Positions 54,201 through 64,000 of a DNA stretch of 64,000 nucleotides are shown piece after piece. The DNA comes from Pseudozyma flocculosa PF-1 (lineage: Eukaryota; Basidiomycota; Ustilaginomycetes; Ustilaginales; Ustilaginaceae). The notes beneath the pieces are model-generated. The model saw only the letters and a program-made list of their open reading frames with translations, did not search any database and had not been told where the DNA came from. The stretch is taken from contig NW_006920890.1 of the NCBI RefSeq assembly GCF_000417875.1, forward strand, positions 364,205 to 428,204. The letters are read 5' to 3'. The number at the start of each line of letters is the position of its first letter. The first letter of the stretch is position 1. Position numbers and translations under genes: made by a program.

Positions 54201-57200
54201 GAGGCCGACCTGCCCGAGGTGGTGGGCCCCAAGAGCGGGCGAGCCGCGTCCAGCTTCCTCGACGATCCGACGGCCACGGTGGCCCACGTCGCCTCAATCT
54301 CGGTCGAGCCGCTCCTCTGCCGCATCTGCGAGCGCGACATCCCCACCTGGTTCTTTGAGAAGCACTCGGAGATCTGCAACGAGGTCCATCGCCTCGAGAT
54401 GGAGATTGGCGAGTGCAACGAGAGCCTGCACGAGCTGCGCCGCACCGTCAAGGCCATCGTCAAGCGGCTCGAGGACGCGCACGACCAGCCGTGCGACCCG
54501 CCGGTCGACTACCGCGGCATCCAGCTGACGACCCCGCCGGCGTCGACGCAGCCCCCATCGGCGCTCGAGGGCATCAACCGCTCCGTGCTGCCTCGTCAGC
54601 CGAACGCGGCGTCGGTGCGCAAGACGCACATGCGGGCGCTCGACGCTGCCCTCGAGATCCTGCAGGTGGCGCTCGAGATCTCGACGCCTGCGACCAAAGA
54701 GGAGCAGGCCGACGAGCCCATCGAAAAGCAGCGCCTCCTTTCGCCGACCTCGGAGAACAAGGTGGTCGCCGTCAAGCAGTGGCGCCGCACCCCGGCCGAG
54801 GACGCCGCCATCGACGCCCTCATGACCGACGTCGAGGCGGCCATGCGTGGCAAGCTGAGCGCCGTCAATCGCATGCTCAACACGATCGTCTACGTCGAGA
54901 CGGTGCGCCAAGAGTGGGAGGTGAGCGTCGAGGCCGCGCTGGCCGCCGTCTCGGAGGAGGACGAGGCGTCGGGCGACCACACCAGCTCTCAGGAGCACAG
55001 CAGCGAGCATAGCGGGGACGAGATCAGCGTGGACGCTGGCGAGTCGTCGTCGGACGAGGTCGAAGAGGCGCCCACTCCGTTGCAGCCCGACCACGGCCCG
55101 GCACGCCAGCCCGACCGGGACGTAGAAGCCCTGGCGACACCGCAGCCCGAATCCGATGCCCCCACGCCCACCCTGGCGGCGTCCTTCGGCGTCGGTCCGG
55201 CGCGGGCCTCGACAGCTGCGGCGAACAAGGGCGGCCGAGGAGCCAGTTCCACATTGCGACAAGCGCTCAAGGTCGATCTGAGCTCCTCGTCCAACGACAG
55301 CGAGGCCGGCATGGCGCGAGAGCATGCGGACGACGACGAAGACGGCGATCTGCCATCTGGCATCCTGCTCGACCGCGACGATCGAGAAGTTCCGCAGCTG
55401 CCGCAGTCGAGCCAGCTCGGCGCCACGGGCACGGCGGGCACGGCCGAAGACGACATCCCGGCGGTGGAAGAGCAGATGGGCGGGGGTCCGTCTGGCCCTG
55501 CGCCCATCCCGATCCCCTCGGGCGGCGGCAGTGCGGCGGCCTCGTCCCACGCCAAGAGCTCGCGGCAGGCCGAGTCGCTGCTGCTCGCCATCGAGGGCGC
55601 CGACCCTGCGCCTCGAGAGCGTCGCTCGACGAGTCGATCTCGGCGCGCGTCCCACCTTCCGCTCCCCAGCGACCACTCCCTGCTGCAGACACCGCCGCTG
55701 TCGCCCCGCTACCCGCTGTCCGAGTCGCTCGGCGTCTCGTCGAGGAACCTGCGCAAGCCTAGCATCTCGCACCGCAGCCCCATGGCCGGCTCGATGCCCC
55801 TGTCGCCTCGCCTGCCGCCCACCGCACCGTCGTCGAAGCCCACGGCGTCGTCGATCAAGGACTTCGACATCATCAAGCCGATCAGCAAGGGCGCGTTCGG
55901 CTCGGTCTTCTTGGCCAAGAAGCGGACCACGGGCGACTACTACGCCATCAAGGTGCTCAAAAAGTCGGACATGATCGCCAAGAACCAGATCACCAACGTC
56001 AAGGCGGAGCGCATGATCCTCATGACCCAGAACCAGTCGCCGTTCGTGGTCAAGCTCTTCTTCACCTTCCAGAGTTCTGACTACCTCTACCTCGTGATGG
56101 AGTACCTGCCTGGTGGCGACTGCGCCTCGCTGTGCAAGGTGCTCGGCGGCCTGCCCGAGGAGTGGGCGCGCCAGTTCCTCGCCGAGATTGTCGTCGGTCT
56201 CGAGCACCTGCACTCCAAGGGCGTGGTGCACCGAGACCTGAAGCCGGACAACGTGCTGATCGATCAAAAGGGCCACCTCAAGCTGACCGACTTCGGACTG
56301 TCCAAGATCGGATTGCTGGGCCGCCAGACTCGGCCCGCCGCGCTCGGCGCGCCCGTGGGGGCCGGCAGCCCGTTCGGAGGCCTCAGCACCGGTGGCGGCC
56401 GCTCGGACGCCTTTGCGGGCTCGCTTCCGAGCTCGTCGGCGTCGCCCGGCTCCAACAACCGCCATCCCTCGGTGTCGACGCCGGCGGGCACCTCGGCCGG
56501 CGACACCGCCGCTTCCTTCTCACCCTCGACCCCGGGCCTCATCGGCCTGATGCATCAGCCCTTCTTCTCGGCGCAGCAGAGGGGGCGGATTGTCAGCTCG
56601 TCGACCGACGTCAGCGACAGCAGCGAGACCGAGGGCAACCCGAGCGCGCCCAAGCCGCTTCCCTCGGCCCGGGTCGACAGCCACGGTGCGCCGTTTGGCT
56701 CGCACCCGCTGCTCACCAACGACGCCAGCCCGTCGCAGCCCAAGCACTTTGTCGGCACGCCAGACTACCTCGCGCCCGAGAGCATCCTCGGCATCGGCAT
56801 GGACGACTTCGCCGTCGACTTTTGGGCGCTCGGCGTCATCCTCTACGAGTTCCTCTACGGCTTCCCGCCCTTCCACGCAGACACGCCGGAAAAGGTGTTT
56901 GACAACATCCTCTCGCGCCGCATCGACTGGGAGGAGGACTCGGTCGAGATCTCGCCAGAGGCGCGCGGCCTCATGGAGGCGCTTATGTGCACCGATCCCA
57001 AGACGAGGCTCGGCTCCAACGGCGTCGACGAGATCAAGAGGCACCCCTTCTTCGAGGGCATCGACTGGGAGAATGTCACCGCCGACGAGGGCCCCTTTGT
57101 GCCCCAGGTGGCGGACCCCGAGTCGACCGACTACTTTGACCTGCGAGGCGCCGTCCACCAGGAATTTGACGAGGACCACGCGCAGAGCACCCACGAGTTT

Positions 57201-58892
57201 GCCCGGGCGATCGAGGGCAAGAAGGTCATCGAGACCGGTCGCCCTCCCTCGTCGCGGATGCGCAGCCGCCTGGAGCGTGGTCAGATGGGCGAACGCTCGC
57301 AGACCGACGACTTCGGCAACTTTAGCTACAAGAACCTGCCCGTCCTCAAGCAGGCCAACGACGAGGTGATCCGCAAGATGCGCGAGGACCAGATGCCCGC
57401 GCTTTCCCAGACGCTCGAGCAGCCATCGGGCATGCACGGCCGCCACCGCAGCTTCTCGGCCAAGGGCAAGGCCATGATGCGCGCGCAGCTGCAGGCGGTC
57501 GGCGGTCCGCCGTCGCCCTCGCAGAGCATCTCGTCGCAGGGCTCGACGCCCTCGCGCTCGACGGCGCCCACGTCGCCCTCGGGCCTGCTGCTCAACTCGG
57601 CGCACGCGAGGCGGCCTTCGGAGCTCGCCGCGCTCTTCACGCACTCTCCGATGACCTCGCCCTCGATCCCGATGCCCTCGCTGCACTCGACCGCAGGTGC
57701 CACGGCGGCAGCGGCGGCAGCGGCGACGGCAGCACCCGGCATCGTCGACCGCAAGCGGTCTCAGCTCGCCGAGGTCGACAGTTCGGCGCGGCGCAACTCG
57801 ATGCCGACCAGGCTGAGGACAAAGTCCGCCAGCGTCTCTGAGCGGCCCACCTTGCCGCCGCACTGGTCCGAGTCGAGCAAGCCGAGGTCGAGCGTGGCCG
57901 CGCCTGCCTCGCAGTCGGCAGCCCACTCGCCGACCACTGCGGGTCCGGCGCCCGCCCAGCAGGGCTCGGAGTCTGCGCCGATGGCGGTCGCCGGTCCCGA
58001 CAAGAACGCCATCGAGTGCCTGGTGGCCGAGGACAACCCCATCGCGCTGCGTATGCTCGAGCTGGTCCTCACCAAGCTGGGCTGCCGATGCACCGCGGTC
58101 CGCAACGGCGCCGAGGCGGTCCGGCTGGCCATGGGCGACGATCGCTTCGACGTCCTCTTCATCGACGTGACGCTGCCCATCGTCAACGGCCAGGACGTGG
58201 CCCGGATGGTCAAGTCGACGCGCAACGCCAACTCGCAGACGCCCATCGTCGCGCTTGCCTCGTTCGATCGCGGCGAGCCCATCGACGCCGCCGGAAGCGT
58301 CTTTGACGCCGTCTTGGCCAAGCCGCTCGAGCGCATCGACGTGTGCGCCATCCTGGCCAGGCTCGGCTTTACGCCGCTGCAGCAGGCGCACGCCAATGCG
58401 AGCGCCCAGCCTCCGGCCTCTGCCGAAACTGGCGCGGCCGACGCTCAGTCGCCCCCTCCAACGGCCACGCCGTCCAGCACCGGCTCGATCTCGGCTTCGG
58501 CCTCGATGTCGAGCGGCGTAGGCCAGGCCGTGCCGCGCAAGGGTAGCCCGGCCATTGCGGCCGTGGCCTCGGGTGAGCGGCGCGACAGCCACAGCCCGCA
58601 TGGCAAATCGTCGGCCGCCTCGTACGCCATGCCCTTTTCGTCTTCGCCGCTCGGCAGCAGCGTCTTTCCGCGCCGAGACGGTGACGCCGACGGCCAGGCC
58701 CCCTCTTCTTCTTCTTCTTCTTCGGCGGCGGCGGCGGCGGCGACGACCACCAGCCGCTCCGCCTCCGGTTCCGCCGGCGCGTCGGCAGCCCCGTCTAGAC
58801 CCCCGCCCAAGCCGACCGACTCCAACGTCAGCAGCTTCGTCGCTGCCAGCGCGGCGCTCAACAAGGCCATCTCGGACCTGACGCTAGAATAA
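45241..58892 (+). CDS. RIM15: RIM15-type protein kinase with PAS-like region, zinc finger, AGC kinase and receiver domains
   Basis: Rim15/Greatwall-type kinases act downstream of PKA and TORC1, controlling quiescence, stress response and mitosis. Exons 45241-45505, 47100-48764, 48909-52640, 52765-58892 give about 3929 aa; all introns begin GTGAGT. Residues 1-1900 are mostly disordered, with a helical block VHQHIRQRLAASKESCDREL near 1770. Then come the conserved WDEHPEWPGRGWYVRLLLAV (~2058), a PAS-like region (~2236-2310), and a C2HC finger CRICERDIPTWFFEKHSEIC (~2403). The kinase spans ~2921-3320: SKGAFGSVF, AIKVLKK, VVHRDLKPDN, TDFGLSK, then ~150 inserted residues, then GTPDYLAPES. The receiver is at ~3635-3757 (AEDNPI, phosphoacceptor Asp in LFIDVTLPIVNG, LAKPLE). 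The architecture is diagnostic; the length is roughly twice yeast Rim15. Exon 1 and the 1594-nt first intron are less certain than the rest. Confidence 0.9.
45506..47099 (+). other. Unusually long first intron of the RIM15-type gene (or alternative promoter)
   Basis: Donor CTTCG|GTGAGT and acceptor CCAACAG|TA agree in phase (G|TA, giving VFVSSPFIDPF), but the intron is 1594 nt, an order of magnitude longer than the others. Its last ~400 bases (46700-47100) are C/T-rich, like promoter/leader sequences in this window. A transcript starting there would use ATG 47594 as first in-frame start. No other gene is supported inside. Confidence 0.6.
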
Positions 58893-61800
58893 TAAAGGAC
58901 CGTCGACCCCGACCCACGCGGCAGAAGAGATGACGGCGTTGTCCCTTGATTTTTCCTCGCCTTTTTCACATTTTTCCGACGGCTCCCCGCTGTTTTCCCG
59001 CACACCGTCCATCCATCATCACGAGAGGTCCGCTTTCCGCTAGTCACTTTCACCTTTGCAGCATCGCTCCCGTTCCATCTGATCCGTCCCGCCGCTTTTC
59101 ATCGACTCTACAAGATTTCTGTCCATCCAGCCCACCAGTCCAGCTTCGTCATTTGACCCGTGTCACCCCGTTCGCCCTTGCTTGCCGTCTGCCGACCATC
59201 TGGTGCTGTGCGAGTCTGTGCGTCCTCTGAGGCTTCCGGTCGCCAGGCTGTTCCTCGCGTCTTTCCCCTTTGTGCTGGCAGGGACAGGAGCAGGATCAGC
59301 AGCAGCTGATGTCGATGTATCGCCGGGGTGCACGGCGAGACGGGATCAGATGACGAAGATGGGGGCGGGGCGGAGATGTAAATTTACTCCCCTCGGTCGG
59401 CGCCTGGTCGGCTCGTCTACTGCCCTGGACCCTACGGTATCCTAGGCCTGGCCCTGACGACGATGGCTCCCAACCCGTCCCGCCCCTTGCCTACGAAAAC
59501 CGGGAAGAAAAAAGGTGACCCGGCGTGCACCGTTGTTGGCTGGCTACACACCCTCCCTCGAACCCCCCGCGCCTCACGAGCAAACAACCGTGTGGAAGTG
59601 TAGTGTGAGATCCTCGCCCGATGCTCTCTACGCCCCTCGCCCGCGCCAACTCGTGTATGCGACTCTGACGGCCCGATACGCCAGATCCGTCGCTCTCTCG
59701 TGCCGTATTCCTGTGGCGTGTGCGTGCGTGTCTGCCCTGCTGCCTGTCGCGGCGTCGTGGGGCTCTCTTTAAGAACGGCGCGGGGAGGGGGGGAGGATGG
59801 GAGATCCGAACATGCAGGCCCGTCTGTGGGCTTCTCACCCTGCATCTCAAACAGCTCGGAGCGGGGCGGGGATGGGGGAGCGTGGAATTCCAGCTGTGCT
59901 ACGGAGGCCCTGAGTCAGAGGGCTGGCACCTTAGTAGTACTTCAACAAGGTTCGAGCAGGCGGCTGCGGTGGATTTGCCCGACGTCGGCGACCTTCCACG
60001 GCCATGCTGTGGCCATAGCATGCGATGGACCTCAACGACGGGCGGCCGGCAGAGTGGTGCCTACGCAGTTGGCCGACGACGTGACTGCGCCCAACGGGGT
60101 CGTGGCACGACGTGCAGCGGCCAACCGAGGTTCTGAAGATCGGGCAAAGGCGATGACGATGTTCCAGCGCGGGGACGGCGATTGCCGATCGAGGCCAGGA
60201 TCACCGATGACGAGGCGAGCTGCCTCACGTACTTACGCCGAGGTGAAGTCCTTCTCTCTCTCTCTCTCCTGCTTGCTTGCCTTGCTTGTTGGCGAGCACC
60301 GCCTTTGCCCCGCGTCGCCAGGATGCAGATAGACCACAAGGTCGCGCCAAGCAGCCTAGCATCTCACCGCCTCGAGGCATGAAGGCTCATAGATGGCGCA
60401 GGGATGGACGGAGTCGCCCCCCGCGGCCGCCCAGGACGCCAGTGCGCGGATAGACTCTGGACATCATTGTGCAGCATAGGCCGCCCAGCCTGCCCGTACG
60501 AAGCTCCCTAGACAGCATGGAAGACCCCGTATTTTGTCGGGGGAAAGGCCGGGGTGCGGCGGCGGCGGCGGTCGCGAGCGTCCAACGCTTCTTCTTCTTG
60601 TGTCGAGAATCGGGACGGTCCTTGCTCGTCCTGCCTCTCGGCCGGGCAGGCCGGCCTGGCAAGCGCGCTTGATCGGGAGGCACCGACGCATGCCGGTCCA
60701 AACCGCAACGCACCGCTCGGCCCCCTGCCGGAGCGTACGTACCGTATGTGCATAGACGTGCTCATGCCACGGCGCCTCATGCTGATACGCGCGTGGTGGC
60801 GACCTTTTTGGTCTCAGACCTGAGGTCGATCTGGTGGTTCACGGCCTGGACCGCCCGAAGGATGCCGTAGAGCAGCGTGCGTCCATGGCACGCGCTGCTG
60901 CGACTCACTCGGGCCGAGTTGGAGCATGGCACAACGACGACGCACGAGCCGCGCCGGTTGTTTTTGCAACCCAAACCCACGCCCGCCGCCTTCTCCCGCG
61001 GAGGAGGCCAGGGCCAGGGCCAAGGTCGGGGCCTGGCCACGGCAGTTCCGGGGCGCTCGGCTAGGCCACCTCGTGCCGAAGGGCCGGTCTGGTCGAAAGC
61101 AAGACGGCCTGGCCATGGCGCGCCCTGCCTGCGCCCATCAGAGGGACGGCTTGAACAACAAGCAGCGGCAAGCTTGCGAGCCGGCCGCAGCGCGGCCGCA
61201 GCGAACGTTTGTTGTGCGCCCGACGTCGGCGTGGTGCAAGCAAGCATGCAAAGCCTCGACGGCGCAGCCCAAGGACGGAACGCGTCTGGCCTCTGACCTG
61301 CCCGCGTCCAGGAACAAACGCAAGGGGGGAGCTACATACTCTGCGGTCAATAATTTGGTGCCAGGCCAGGCCGCGTACTACAGGCCAGCTAAACAGCTGA
61401 GGCCAGCTAAACAGCTGCTGCCGCCCTGCCTGCCCTGGTGTGTTGGTTGTATCGACGGTCCGCGTGCCCGCTCAACGCCCTCCTGTCGCTCCCAGCCGGG
61501 GCTCTTGCGGAGGTGCAACACAAGGCCGCCGGGAGCATGGTGGCGATGACGATGACGATGGCGATGTCGACGTCGGTCGGTGATGGGCGGAGCGGATGCA
61601 TGGTCGTCACCAGATCAGAGCAAGAGGCGGAGAGGCGAGGGCGGAAGAGGTGTGGCTCCGACGGCGGAGAGGGCCCCAGCCCCAAGGAGGGCGCCGGGGC
61701 ATGTGCTTTGGCGGCCAGCAGGAAACCGACTCCCGCCTGCTGGCCTCGAGGCGATGGTCAGGCCTGGCGGGCCGGGCCTCTTGGCCTCCTCTCTGAAAAA

Positions 61801-62778
61801 AACCCAACACGCAGGTTTGCTGGTGATTTTTTATTTTGGAGAGAGGGCACGCGGGGGGCGGCGGCGGCGGCCCAAGGGCCAAGAGGTAGGCTAGGGCTGC
61901 CGGCTGGCCAGCTGGGCTTGGAGGCGGGGGGCGGAATTGGGGCTTGGAGCTCGGCTGCTCGACACCCCTCTGGACTGGGTGGGCTGGATGGTTGGTCGTC
62001 CTGCCTCGCTCGAGGGGCGAGGGGCGGGGGCAGCCAAGCCAAGCCCAGCCCAGACCAGACCAGCCCAGCGCTGGCCAACGCAGCCTAGCCTCTGTCTCTC
62101 TCTCTGCCGCCTCGCCCCGACACGCACCCCTGCCTCCTCCTCTCTTGCCTGCCTGCTCGCCTGCTTGCTTGCTGTGTCGCCGCCAGCAGCGTGCCGTGGC
62201 CCACGTTACAGGGAGCTCGGAAGCGTGCGTAGTCTGTTGCCTCTTGGCCAGCGCTCCTCGCCTTCCTCACCCAACCCTACCTGGACCTTCGACCGCGCCG
62301 TATCCTCTCTCCAGCCCTTGGTCGGCCCCCTCTTGTGCTCTCTTCTCGGTTCTCATCATCATTCTTCGACTTCACCTTCTTCGTTGCCATCGACCCGTCG
62401 CCCTATCACCTCGCCACCGCTTCCACGCCTCTTGCTTTCTTCCGTGGCGCACGTCGGGCTTGGTGCCCTGTTCCTTCGCCACCTTCATTCTCCTCGATCC
62501 GCTATCAGCTCAGCGGCTCACCGGCGTGCGACTTCAGCACCGGAGCAACGGTCTCGATAGCCTGACCTGTACAGATCTCCAACCAACACCCCCTCATTTT
62601 CCCTCGCTGGCTCAAGAGGGACGCTTGAAGACTGCTCTCGTCCCAGCAACCCGCGTGCGTCCTTGCACCGCTGCTTCCGGCGCAGCTTGCGCCGCCACCT
62701 TATCGGCGTTTGCCGCTTCCGCCTTCCTCTCGTCACACGCCTTGATCTTGCGCACCCAAAGGCAAACCGCGCGCCAAG
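58893..62778. other. 3.9-kb stretch without a supportable gene
   Basis: An AATAAA hexamer at 58891-58896 overlaps the RIM15 stop codon. The rest holds C/T-rich and GC-rich tracts, short CT repeats (60248-60270) and many open frames of low coding quality. Minus-strand splice-donor-like sites near 60,240 and 60,906 and an ORF ending at 60777 are listed as a finding. The last ~700 bases are pyrimidine-rich leader-like sequence of the SUR1-type gene. Confidence 0.4.
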
Positions 62779-64000
62779 ATGCCGCTCTTCTGCTCCCGGA
62801 GGACGTCGACCATCCTCCTCACCCTTCTGGGGCTCTTCTTGGTCGGCGCCGTCATCGTCCTCACCACGGCCACCGCCTACTTCAGCATCGACAACAGCGC
62901 CTACGTCCTTCCCGAGGAGCTCGGCACCTGGGACGAGATCCGCTTCGGCAGCTCTCCCGACGGCCCGGACAGCTGGGCGGCCAGGCTGCCATGGCTCGCC
63001 AAGCTCTACGGCCACGACCCCAACGCCATCACCAATGGCTCCAGGGCCAGCCCCTCGGGCGCCGTGCAGCCCGCCTCGCCCGAAGCGTCGGCCGCCCCTA
63101 CCTGGAGAGACAACACCCCACGCCCCTATGACCCGGCCAACCCGCCGGAGAAGATCCCGCGCATCATCCACCAGACCTGGAAGGACGAGCATCTGCCGCC
63201 TCGATGGCAGGCGGTGCGTGACGAGTGTGCCGCCATGCACCCCGACTAGTGAGTCTCTCGAGCTGAGCGAAGTTGTTCCCCCCGGCGCCGGCGAGTCAAG
63301 ACCGACGATTCGTGACGTGTTCCTGATCCCCTGCACTCCTTGCCACCTCTGCCACGCAGCGAGTACATGCTTTGGACCGATGCCGAGTCTCGCAAGTTCA
63401 TCGCCGAGCACTACCCTTGGTTCATCCCCGTCTTCGACGCGTACCCCTACCCGATCCAGCGCGCCGACGCCATCCGCTACTTTGTGCTTCACCACTACGG
63501 CGGCGTGTACATGGACCTCGACGTCGGCTGCAACCGCAGGCTCGACCCGCTCCTCCGCTTCGAGGTCGTCCTGCCCCGCACCCGCCCGATTGGCGTGTCC
63601 AACGACATTATGCTGGCGCAAAAGGGTCACCCGTTCATGGACCAGGTCATCCACAACCTCATCACCTTCAACCACCAGTACCTGACCAACTACCCCACCG
63701 TCATGTTCTCGACGGGTCCGATGTTCCTCTCGGCCTCGTACGGCCTCTACGTCGACGCTCACGGTCCCGCTACCCCTTCCACGCCGTCTCAGCCGAGCGC
63801 CGGGTTTTCGGGCGTCCGCGTGCTGCCCAAGTCGCTCTACGGAAAGAACGCCAAGCCTTCCGACGTCCCCGATGCCTTCTTTGCCCACTTCTACGGCAGC
63901 AGCTGGCACTCGAACGATGCCGGCTTCCTCATCTTCCTGCGGGATCACGGCCGGCTGCTCATGTTCATCGGCGCCTGCGTCGTCGGCTACGGCTTCTTCC
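62779..64000 (+). CDS. SUR1: Inositolphosphoceramide mannosyltransferase catalytic subunit (SUR1/CSH1 family), 3' end outside the window
   Basis: Adds mannose from GDP-mannose to inositolphosphoceramide in the Golgi to form MIPC. Exons 62779-63248 and 63360 to the window end; the intron (111 nt, GTGAGT...CACGCAG) splits the Tyr codon in MHPDYEYMLWTD. The N-terminal membrane anchor is about residues 11-34 (ILLTLLGLFLVGAVIVLTTA). Family motifs of the OCH1/DXD glycosyltransferase fold follow: IPRIIHQTWKDEHLPPRW, then RADAIRYFVLHHYGGVYMDL with DxD in YMDLDVGC, then PIGVSNDIMLAQKGHPFMDQ and MFSTGPMFLSASY. SWHSNDAGF precedes a second hydrophobic segment (LLMFIGACVVGYGFF) near the window edge, consistent with the C-terminal membrane region of the family. 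About 370 codons are visible. Confidence 0.93.

Noticed and set aside
52536..58601. Three minus-strand ORFs of 580-720 residues
   Set aside because: Antisense shadows of the RIM15-type exon 4, which has diagnostic kinase and receiver motifs on the plus strand.
1..64000. tRNA, rRNA and CRISPR features
   Set aside because: Looked for tRNA B-box-like GGTTCGANTCC sequences, rRNA-like stretches and spaced direct repeats; none found by eye. A tRNAscan or Infernal run would settle it.

Overview
The window is eukaryotic nuclear DNA from a GC-rich fungus, most likely a basidiomycete and probably of the smut lineage (Ustilaginomycotina). The signs are single-exon or few-exon genes, short GTGAGT...YAG introns (about 50-350 nt), pyrimidine-rich leaders, strong G/C third-position codon bias with very long antisense shadow ORFs, and proteins with long Ser/Pro/Ala-rich disordered tails. 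The placement is an inference from style and protein families. There are no operons, CRISPR arrays or rRNA genes, and I saw no tRNA gene.

Layout, left to right: a CDC25-type Ras exchange factor (1553-6030, +) whose reading frame breaks once near 4020; KGD2, the E2 subunit of 2-oxoglutarate dehydrogenase (7420-9098, +, 3 exons); an unrecognised 1871-residue disordered protein (10453-16068, +); a 456-base assembly gap (16507-16962); a PQ-loop vacuolar transporter (17871-20249, +); the PP1 inhibitor YPI1 (20663-21547, +, 2 exons); convergent to it, a SCY1/SCYL2 pseudokinase (24909-21866, -, 3 exons); divergent from that, an unknown 359-residue protein (25531-26610, +), whose stop codon overlaps the end of a METTL21-type methyltransferase gene (28052-26599, -, 2 exons); then the exocyst subunit SEC8 (28588-33482, +, 3 exons).

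Between SEC8 and a mitochondrial ribosomal protein uS5m gene (38399-37090, -, 2 exons) lie two tiny multi-exon genes that gene finders would probably miss. One is on the minus strand (34561-33887, 62 aa) and one on the plus strand (36087-36695, 65 aa). Their predicted proteins resemble each other and their first two introns fall at the same positions and phases, so they look like a divergently transcribed paralogous pair of an unrecognised small-protein family. This is the most interesting novel item in the window.

A copper amine oxidase (41150-38800, -, 3 exons) follows. Next comes an island of clearly lower GC (about 41.9-44.1 kb) with a 15-copy 11-bp minisatellite and broken ORFs that look like a decayed mobile element. 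The right part is dominated by a very large RIM15-type kinase gene (45241-58892, +, 4 exons, about 3929 aa: long disordered N-terminus, PAS-like region, C2HC zinc finger, AGC kinase with split activation segment, receiver domain). After a 3.9-kb stretch with no supportable gene, the window ends inside a SUR1/CSH1-type inositolphosphoceramide mannosyltransferase gene (62779 to beyond 64000, +).

The genes are mostly housekeeping or signalling genes with no common pathway. Ras exchange factor and RIM15 both belong to nutrient signalling. SEC8, SCY1 and SUR1 all act in membrane traffic or Golgi functions. KGD2 and uS5m are mitochondrial.
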